A stretch of 64,000 bases of DNA from Whitmania pigra (Eukaryota; Annelida; Clitellata; Hirudinida; Haemopidae): assembly GCA_021613335.1 (NCBI GenBank), contig JAJTWR010000269.1, positions 1,630,001-1,694,000 on the forward strand, read 5' to 3'. The notes under the pieces were generated by a model. The model was given only the letters and a program-made list of their open reading frames with translations, searched no databases and was not told the DNA's origin. A program made the position numbers and the translations under genes. This document shows positions 55,252 to 64,000 of the stretch, piece by piece. The first letter of the stretch is position 1. Each line of letters opens with the position of its first letter.

Positions 55252-56157
55252 TCAAATTTCATAGCCTTGGCTAAGAAGCCACAAATGTCTGAAATATTTC
55301 ACGTATTCTTCGAAATCCACTTGATTATCGCCTCCTATGTCAATGTCTTTCATGAAAATCTGTCATTTCAATAGAACGCTATTTAGAATGAATTCATCAT
55401 GCCACAAATTTACATTCTTACTGACTAAGTTATTATTATCAACTGCCCTAAGGTCTATAAATTCACAGAGTATATTTAAGATTTATGTGGTTATTTTATC
55501 TCAAAATTGGAGCAATACATATCAGTATGCAGAGTTAACTCTATCATAATTATGATTCAGGGCCTCCTACAGAAATTTCGGGCACATAGGCTTAGAGGCT
55601 GCAGTTATATCAACTTGGAAATAGAAAAGCACAAAAAACAGCTTTTAAAACTTGGACGGGCCCCAGGGCATTCCCCTGCCCATCTCGGCTGCCCTGAATA
55701 AATCGAAGATTTATTTTCCTTTGAAAAACCATGAACAGATTATCTAGAATCGTAAATGAGAAATCACCGCAGCTTCGAGGTTACATCTTTCGAAATCAGA
55801 GGCCTGGTTCCATTCTTCCTGACACATCATCCAAGCTTCTCTCACCTCCTCGTGAGCAACTGTTCCGTTGCCGTTGTAATCGTATCCATCGAAAGATTCC
55901 TTCAAAAGCTTCAAACAATCTTCTTTTGTTGCTTTAACTTTATTTTCTTCGAAATTTTCTGATTCAAAGATTGCTTTAGTATCTTCATTTTCGGTTGAAC
56001 TCTGAGCTCTTTCCTCCTCGTTTGGTTTGACATCTTCCTTCCCTTCTTCGTTATTGTCTTCAATTTCTGGTGGCGTTGCTGGGACCGTACCATGAGCAAT
56101 GTCGAGCAACTTGAATCCGCCTTTTTTGTCAGCATTTGAATTTCTCCTCGAATTCAT
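55252..56157 (-). CDS. Two-EF-hand calcium-binding protein (two exons)
   Basis: Exons 56157-55768 and 55359-55252 (minus), phase 0 GT-AG junction, give 165 residues. The N-terminal 80 residues are acidic and low-complexity (EEGKEDVKPNEEERAQ). EF loop 1 is DYNGNGTVAHEE (residues 93-104) with good ligands. Joining the exons creates the helix NLEAAIFMKDIDI and a second loop ending GGDNQVDFEE (residues about 137-148). This loop is less canonical: Gly at position 3 and Asn at position 6. It is likely a cytosolic Ca2+ sensor or buffer; the partner is unknown. The gene is divergent from eIF4E, with 615 bp between start codons. Its last exon has an orphan copy at 40.8 kb. Confidence 0.82.
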
Positions 56158-56772
56158 TCCGCCTGTCTTTTATCTTTAAATTTTCAGATACCCTTCAGTA
56201 GCCAAGAGGTTTTCGAGTTTAAGAATAGAAATTATAATATTTAGCTTTAGAATTTAAATTGCAAAACGACTCGGGGATTACTCGACCAAATGCAAATATT
56301 GTAAGACGTGATATAAGCATTTGGAAAATCAATCGCAGCAGATGGCCCCAGGCGCACTTAGTCAGAGAGATTTGCTTTTATATAATTGCTGTAAAATGTC
56401 ATTTATTTATTTATGTTTTGCCATGTTTATGAATTGAATGAGAGTCTGAAGTTATAAAACAATAATTAAGGTAATGTCATTAACGTAATTAAACACTGGA
56501 TACAACACAAGAAATAATAGAAATATAAATAAGATATCTCTTCAGCTTCACAAATCTGTGCAATAAATTGTAATTTAAAAATTTAAACTTAGATTATGAA
56601 TTTATTGTTGAATATAATAAATTGGTATTCTACGCTGAATAAATTCTGAGTGAATGAATCTTCTACTCTTATTGTAGTTTGTTTTCAGATTCTCACAAGC
56701 TGTTCTTGTTGCGGTCTGCTTTGGAACTGCGAACTTAAAACTTATTGAAATTCATACCATCAAACATTGAAA

Positions 56773-59700
56773 ATGAGCATGGTGAGTTATATTTTATTTT
56801 TACAAATTGGAGTTAATTTTCAGTGAGTTTACCACTTTCAAATGCGCAATGCGAGTGATAATCTAAGCGTGCGCATGACGTATTTTTCTCTGTTGATGTC
56901 TTCTGGAGAAAATCGTTGAGAAAAGTTTTAAATTATTGACGAGTTTTTGAAGCAGGTCTGTTGGAGATGAATAATGTCTGTAGTCATGGCAATAGTTTAT
57001 AACTAATTAGTAAACAATTTGGAAAATTAACCAATATTGTCTTACTGGACTTTTTGGCCATCATTAGACGTTATTCTTACCTAAATAATAATTTCCCCTA
57101 ATCAGTTTCGTTGTCCAAGCCAAAAACCATTTAAATGATTTAAACCTGACAGGAGATAATGCAAATGGAGATTCTAAAAGAGAATGGAAAGGAGAACATG
57201 GAGGTGGCAGAAAAGAACAATTCTCTCATGAACCTCTCAGGGGAATTGTACATGAAACACCCACTGGAGTTCACCTGGGTTTTGTGGTACTTCAAGCAAG
57301 AGAAGGGCAGGGACTGGTTGGAGAGTCAGAAGCAGGTGGCTTCCATCGACACTGCCGAAGACTTCTGGGCGTAAGGATTTAGATTTTTGTTTCGTTCTGC
57401 AAAAAATTGTTTTGCCTAGAAAATGGCTGTGACGATAATTGTGAGCCAGATAATTTCATAATTTCCTATTGGTTTACTAATGAAAGTGATTTTATAATTT
57501 AACTTGTCAAATGCAGACATTGTGTAATATAATTTGAATAACTAAACATTATTACAGTCTGCTTAGACTTTCATTATAAACTGACACACTTAAAAAAACT
57601 CCAGACGTGTAACAGATGTTTCAAAAACTCATTATATTTTCGATTTCATGAAGCTGACGTTTTTAAAATAACGTTTACGGGAAAAGGCATACATTTTATT
57701 GCATGTCAATATGTCATTTGCTCCTGTTATAACTTTCACAAATGATTAGGCTTGTAATGCATCATACTGCTGTTGTTATTGTTATTGCAATGTTTTGAGA
57801 ACACAACATTCAACTATTTTTTTTTAAAAGAATTTCACCCTGTTATGCAAGAGTTACATAAGTTATTTGCATTTTTATTATTAGTTATTTCAAACAACTT
57901 CTTTAACTTTTGTGAGTTTCCATCATATGTCTGTTTTTATTTTGCTTATAATATCATTTTTGATGTTTTTTTTTACATAGTTTCACTTGGCTATACTTTT
58001 AAGCATTGCATTCTGGTCTCATTGCTATCAGGTAGTAATATTGCATCATAAACTTCTTCACTGCACTAAACATTGTTAGCATGACAAGACAACGTTCCCA
58101 GTTTTTTGTCAGCAACAAATCAACCCAAATGGTCATGTTAAACAGTATTTTAAATTTGTTGTTTTATGTAATTACACAATTCATAATTAACATAATTCGA
58201 CTTTACTAAGCAATTCATTTAACCTACATACATACAGTCAGATGATTTATCTACGAAAGAGCTACTAAACTTGAACTTTATCAAGGTTGACCCCAAAATT
58301 GATGGCATTATGTAGTCACACGATATAAACAGTGCCAGGATAAATTCTGATTCCTGAAATTCCTACATCATCAACTCTTCATTATTCTGTTCCTGCATAG
58401 TTTTATTGAGAGAAAAAAATTATGGAAAATTATCTGAGTATGCATAAGTGAATATGTTGAATTGATTTATGATATTTATATAATGTCCTGTTGCTGAGGT
58501 GTTGCGCATAAATCCAGTAAGTTCCAGTCATTCCTACATTGAACAAAGTTTGCATTATGGGTGTCTGTAGTCTTGGTTTAAACGTTGTTAAAGTTACGTT
58601 TGCCATTATTCTTAACGTCATTATCGATCATCATTGAAGTTGTAGAGTTATTGATTTATTTTAATTCAATTTTTGAGTAACATTTTTCAGAGTTATTGAT
58701 TTATTTTAATTTAATTTTTGAGTATCGTATTTCAGATTGTACAACTACATTCAGCCAGCCAGTTGCATCACTCTCGGTTGTGATTATTCCTTCTTCAAGG
58801 TGAGTGTCGTTCGCTTCCTGCTCTGCAAAAATAAAAATCATCAATCAATCAATCAAACCATGTATACTCAACAAAACATATAACACTACTGGGTGTTTCT
58901 GGCTGGTATGAAATTAGATGCATTCAATGGCTGCTCAGTCTGTTAAGAACTAGCCCTTATGTTTAATGATAGATATATTTAGGAGGTATTATGTTTAGAG
59001 GTAGTATATCATGTATGGCAATAAATAATACTAATAATCATATTACTAATATAATAATAAAAAAGCAATGATCAAAAGAGTTCCTGATAGATAATAAATC
59101 TTGATTGTCTCAACCAATTGAGCTACATATTCAGAGATAAAAGCGGTCGGGTTCGTAAATTTATTGGTTTAAAATTACTCCCGGTTTTGGTCAATTTCCA
59201 ATTGGCAAAAGTGCAAATTAAGCAATTAGAGTGAAAATTTATCAAATAAAATTTAATGAACATTTAAAATGCTAATCTAATAGGAAAGCTGGTGAACATA
59301 TGATAGGATGAAATTATTTTTCTTTAGCAGAATATTCTGAAAAAAAAAACAATTATGTTAATAAATACAACCAACTTGACATCATTCGTGGCATGAAATG
59401 TCATTGATGTAATAATGATAAAATGTAACTAACTAATTAACAATATAACGACAATAATCAATTTAACAAACCACGTTTGGTTATGAAGTTTGTCGTTAGA
59501 CATTGTTTCCCACAACCTTCTTAATGCTCTCTCAACCAGAAAGGAATCCAGCCAATGTGGGAGGATGAGTCGAACCACCAGGGTGGTCGCTGGGTCATCA
59601 ACCTCGACAAGAGGATGCGACAGGTCGAACTCGACCAATACTGGCTCGAGATGGTATGCCCTTGATAATGATTGGCTCTTATTTTTTGATTGGGAATTTC

Positions 59701-61955
59701 TGATTGGTTGTGAGGCATTACTTAATTTACATTTGTGATTGTCGGGATGTGAACTTGTTATCATTTATTGATGGAATGCAAATGTCTCGGAATGCAGCTC
59801 TTGATATGCTTAAATGGGAACTATTCTTCCAGTTATCGAATGTCTTTCAATCATCACTCTTTTCCACAACAATGCTTCTGCTTTAGACTAGATGATATGT
59901 TTATGGAGCCAATGCCTGTCTAATGTCTATTTTAAGTAGTATTAGTATTGATTAAAAGTAAGAAATATTTATTATTTGTTAATTTAATGAGTTTATTAAT
60001 GAATAATAATAATAGTCATATAGTATTGATTAAAAGTAACAAATATTTAATTATTTAGATAAAGATTAATCAATAAACTTAAGATTTTAATAAATTTATT
60101 TACTGTAAAATTTTCATACATATGAAGTTTTCACCATCATCACCATAACTGTGCAATATCATTTAATGTCTGTTCACATCGATAGTGACAGCCATTTCGC
60201 ATGCTAACAACGTAGATTATGATGAGCCATTTGATGTTGAATATTCATCAGTTGCTGGCCATGATAGGAGAAGGTTTTGGCGAGTACTCTGACGAAATTT
60301 GTGGTGCCGTGGTTAACATCAGGGGCAAGGGTGACAAGTTGGCCCTCTGGACCAAACACTGCAATGATGGGGAGGCAACACTCAACATTGGGTGAGATCA
60401 AATCTCAGAAACAACTCGAATCTTAATCTTTTTAGTGAACAATGGTGTGCCACTCAAACTTCAATATTATTTTCTAAGATTGCAAGTTGACTGTAAAATT
60501 ATAATTAATAATGTATGCAAATAACTAAACAATAGATTGATTTGTTGATTGCAATTTGTGATTAATATTCAAAAGGAGGGCTCTCAAGCAGAGGCTCAAT
60601 TTCTCCCGAGATGGATTCCTCGAGTACCAGGTGAGGAATGCTCATGAATATTCATGCATTCAAATGCTGCTGGTTGTTAATATGCATGACATTCATTATG
60701 TTATTTATGTTGGCTGATGAAGGTTAAAATGTGTCGCTGTTTATTTATAGCACATTGTAATTTATTGGACATAAATATGGCTTTGGTGTTACCAAGTTTA
60801 AAACCGATATGTTCATTATTAAATATATTATTAATTAAAGCAATTATGATCATCCAGTTCTGTCTGGTGTGTGTGTTATTGGTTTTCTTATATCTTATCT
60901 ATCTTATCACATTGGATGAATGAAGCCCATCAATATTTTGTTTGTTTTTGGTTTTTTAAGGTCAATATAAATTAGCTCACAGATAAGCCTCTCATGATGA
61001 TGAGTCACTGATTCATGCTAGATGAACTACTGTCTGATGAAGTTGTTATTTGAGATTTCAAAATCATGTGACTTCTCAATCTATGGTATGGTTAATGCTG
61101 AATCACCAGATGAGCTCAGAGAACGTGCATTGAATGATGCATTGAAGTCTGGGTCAAAGCATTGATTAGGTCAGTAGATTTATAAGGTTTAATAAAAAGA
61201 TGATGACTGTAATGTTTTGATGTCTGGAGTTTCAAGATGAATTAGGTTAGATTCTGAGTTACAGTTTGGTGATGTATTAGGTTGGTGAATTGTTTGACAA
61301 TTAAGTTAAAATATTTCATAATCAGCTGTGCATGGTGAGGTTCACAGAGTCCAACTTTTTAAAACTTTAACTGATGTTATGTTGCTGTGTGGTATCTGTA
61401 ACATTAATTTAATAATATTATTATTATATTATTTTTGTTAATATCTAACAAAGTTGGTGCAAGAATGAGTTGGCTGCAATTTATTTGTGGACGCTCGACC
61501 TTTGGCAGGCACCTCGAAATGGTCTTGCGGTTGAGCTGGGGTTGTTGAGAAGTGATTTGGATAACTGTTAAAATGATTAATAACATAGGCTAGCTATTAA
61601 TAATAACGACTATTATTGTTAGTAAAATTATCTTAGGCAAATTATTATTATGCAAGGGATAAAGGAGATAACCATCCTAATCATGAATTGTGCACTTATT
61701 CCACCTCAAACGAGATTCCATTGGTACCGGTTGACTTCAGGGAGATGGCGATCGTCGCTCAGATTGTTGTTTCCTTTTAGAGATGCGATTCAGTAAATCT
61801 CTGCAAATTATAAACATTACATCACTACGAATTATTCATAAAAAAATTAAACTTTAAAAAATTGTATAATAAATGAACATTACTTTCTGTTTCAGTCTCA
61901 CCATGCCACTTCCAACAAGGCAGGGTCCATGAACAAGGCCATGTACTGCCTCTGA
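56773..61955 (+). CDS. EIF4E: Eukaryotic translation initiation factor 4E, class I (seven exons)
   Basis: Cap-binding subunit of eIF4F. Exons 56773-56781, 57153-57370, 58736-58799, 59540-59653, 60252-60391, 60576-60630 and 61896-61955 total 660 bp (219 residues) with consistent phases. Exon 1 encodes only Met-Ser-Met. Conserved Trp residues are at 45, 48, 58, 75, 104, 115 and 168. W58 and W104 would sandwich the m7G base, E105 would bind it, and R114, R159 and K164 sit where the phosphate-binding residues are expected. Trp at both 45 and 58 marks class I. Further motifs are KHPLEFTWVLWYF, TAEDFWALYNYIQP, GIQPMWEDESNHQGGRWVI and SHHATSNKAGSMNK. The usual C-terminal RFVV is replaced by AMYCL. 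Confidence 0.95.
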
Positions 61956-64000
61956 GCCCCCGAGGACGAGACCCATGAAACAGGGAAGCGACGACATTCT
62001 TCGGGTTTTCCATCACCTAGGACTTTCGACTCTCGTTTCTAGTTCCACCTTTTTTTGCAGCTTGGAGTATCTTCGTTTAGGAGACCTTAAATTCGTTCAA
62101 CCAACCGTCTTCATTCAGTTCTTCGTTTTTTTTTTTTCGTTCCCACCTTGTTTTCATCTTGTCCGTTGCTTTTTCTTTCGTTCTCCAGCAGCCCTGATTG
62201 GCTATTGTTTGAAAGGTCAGTTTTCTTATTGGTCGATTTATCGTGTCCATTTCCTATTGATGACTCTACAGAGGTCAAAACATTTCCTCATCTGTATCAC
62301 GTGATTGCATTCTATTTGCATTCACGTCCATCCTAACCTCATTTGCATGTCTGAATATTCATATTAATGATCCCAATTTCTGCAAAGACAGTGTATTCAC
62401 AGGCCACTCCAGTGTTATTAAGCCTTCCAAGGCTTGTTAGCCTACGACACTTATCGAATGATGTGACATCTCATCTCATGCTGTAGGTTTGTCATCGGAT
62501 TTTTCTTGTGACATGTCATTGGTTGTAAACTGCCATCATTATCATCATCATGATTCCTTTCCCATTTGTCCTTAGTTGGACAATGCAAACGGGTGCTTCC
62601 ATTGTAGGAATTTCTTAATTACATTTTCATTAATAATATTAATGTTACTATTAGCTGTAGGTAATTGGCAAAACTATTTATTTAGTGTTAACTTTTATCG
62701 GTTTCAAGTTTTCCTGCTCTGAGGTCTATAGGCAAATATCTGCTACTTCATCTTAATGTGTTAATATATGTTACCTAATATAATATCAATTTAGTGGTGT
62801 CCTTATACTTTATCCATCGCTGCGCTTATTTAACGCTACAATTAACATTTAATAATACAATCAATCGTCTTGTTTATGTTTGCTGCTTTAATACTCGCAC
62901 CTTCGCAATCGACCGAAAGATCCTTGGAAGCACGAACTCGGTAATTGTTTACCGGGCACCACCTTTTCCTTGCATTGTGCTTCTTGCCACAAACTCGTCT
63001 GCCCTTTATCAACTTTTTATTCACTCATAATATTAACATAACTAATCAATAAATCTGTCAACGTCAGTCGATCAATCATTCCTTCCTCCCCAATACTTTC
63101 CACCTCTTCCTGACCTTTCCATGTTTCGTCACTCATTTACTGGTTTCTCCAGTTTTCGTTTCGCAAGGCTTAGAGCTTTTCGAGTGTTCTGCGTTGTATA
63201 GATATGTCGTCGTGCTTGCTATTTATAATTAATATTATTACCCTTATTATTGTTGTTAGTATATTATTATCAGTTTGTCTCAAAGATTTTTTGGCTTCCA
63301 GAGCACGATATTATTCTCTGCACAACAGATGTTGTTGTTGACATTGGCAGTTATGTGAAGGTAGTATTCGAATGAGCATAAAGCACATTTAAAGAGGCCA
63401 TCAAACACAGATCACCCTTCTTAGGCATTTCTTTTCATAAGTTTTACGAAATATTTTTACTTTGTAGAGATTTCGTTTTTAGTTGTTGTGAGCGGTTGTC
63501 GGATATCTTCTCCGAGGTCGTGAGTGTTTGTCGTGCCTTCGAGTAAATGCTTACGTGGCGTGGTCGGTCGATGCGAACGTGTCTCCTTCATTAATACGGG
63601 TTTTTTTGCTTCGTTTGCGTCAAATTATGATGTTGGTGGCGTGGAAATTATAGTTCAGAGTTCAGACTAGTTTTATTATTATTTATTTTTTTTTTTTTAT
63701 TTAAAAGAATTTTCTGAAATTATTATTTGAACGCGAAGAAATAAAATTTATTAAAAGTGGTGTGATTGATGGCGATTTGAGTTGCTCAGGTCCTAAAGGT
63801 TAGAACATGGCTTTACCCTGGTACAGTCTGGTTGGCAAAGGTGCGACGTGTCAGTATGTTTTCAGCTATTGACTCCAGAAATCGATCTTTACATTGCTGG
63901 ATTAAGCGGGGATGAAGACGTTGGTAGGAATGATTAAGTCTCTTTTGTATTGTTTAAAGTTACGCTCAATATCGTCGTTACAGTTTGTAAGTTTTTTATA
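61956..64000. other. Downstream region of eIF4E, no further gene recognised
   Basis: The first part is pyrimidine-rich and is probably eIF4E 3'UTR. AATAAA-type hexamers occur (for example near 63046 and 63741), but which one is used cannot be told. Short frames here have no family resemblance. Confidence 0.5.

Overview
The window is animal nuclear DNA. Its protein-coding genes are split by short GT-AG introns, host gene density is low, and it carries AT-rich trinucleotide microsatellites and many eukaryotic transposable elements. The host gene set (a GT31 galactosyltransferase, MVB12, an FKBPL-like TPR protein, ribosomal protein eL36, an EF-hand protein, eIF4E) plus secreted F5/8C-like/PAN and SUEL/CUB-like lectin fragments suggests an invertebrate, most likely a lophotrochozoan and plausibly an annelid such as a leech. 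The species is inference.

Layout. 1-5.9 kb is microsatellite-rich DNA without a gene. 5.9-15.2 kb holds a three-exon GT31 glycosyltransferase on the minus strand whose two long introns are filled with trinucleotide arrays, a small retroposon family and a foldback element. 17.2-22.6 kb is a compact host cluster: MVB12 (+, nine exons), FKBPL-like (-, one exon) and eL36 (+, three exons). 23.5-24.8 kb holds a tRNA-derived SINE and CUB-like and SUEL-like exons on the minus strand.

25.4-53.5 kb is a transposon-rich segmental duplication. Copy A (about 26.3-38.3 kb) and copy B (about 42.6-53.5 kb) both carry, in order: a Gypsy pol tail, an LTR of about 1.2 kb, a gag start, a six-exon secreted lectin gene (signal peptide, two F5/8C/fucolectin-like domains, PAN domain), a hAT relic in its second intron, a LINE plus a tRNA-SINE sharing one 3' tail in its last intron, and a 108-bp tandem repeat. 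Both lectin copies are pseudogenes. Copy A alone gained a ZBED-type hAT element and a 203-bp MITE; both have perfect target-site duplications, and copy B keeps the empty sites. The spacer between copies (38.3-42.6 kb) holds a second Gypsy pol split by a LINE, an orphan EF-hand exon, and more pol.

55.2-62 kb contains a two-exon EF-hand gene (-) and, 615 bp away and divergent, a seven-exon class I eIF4E gene (+). The last 2 kb shows nothing I can support beyond possible eIF4E 3'UTR.
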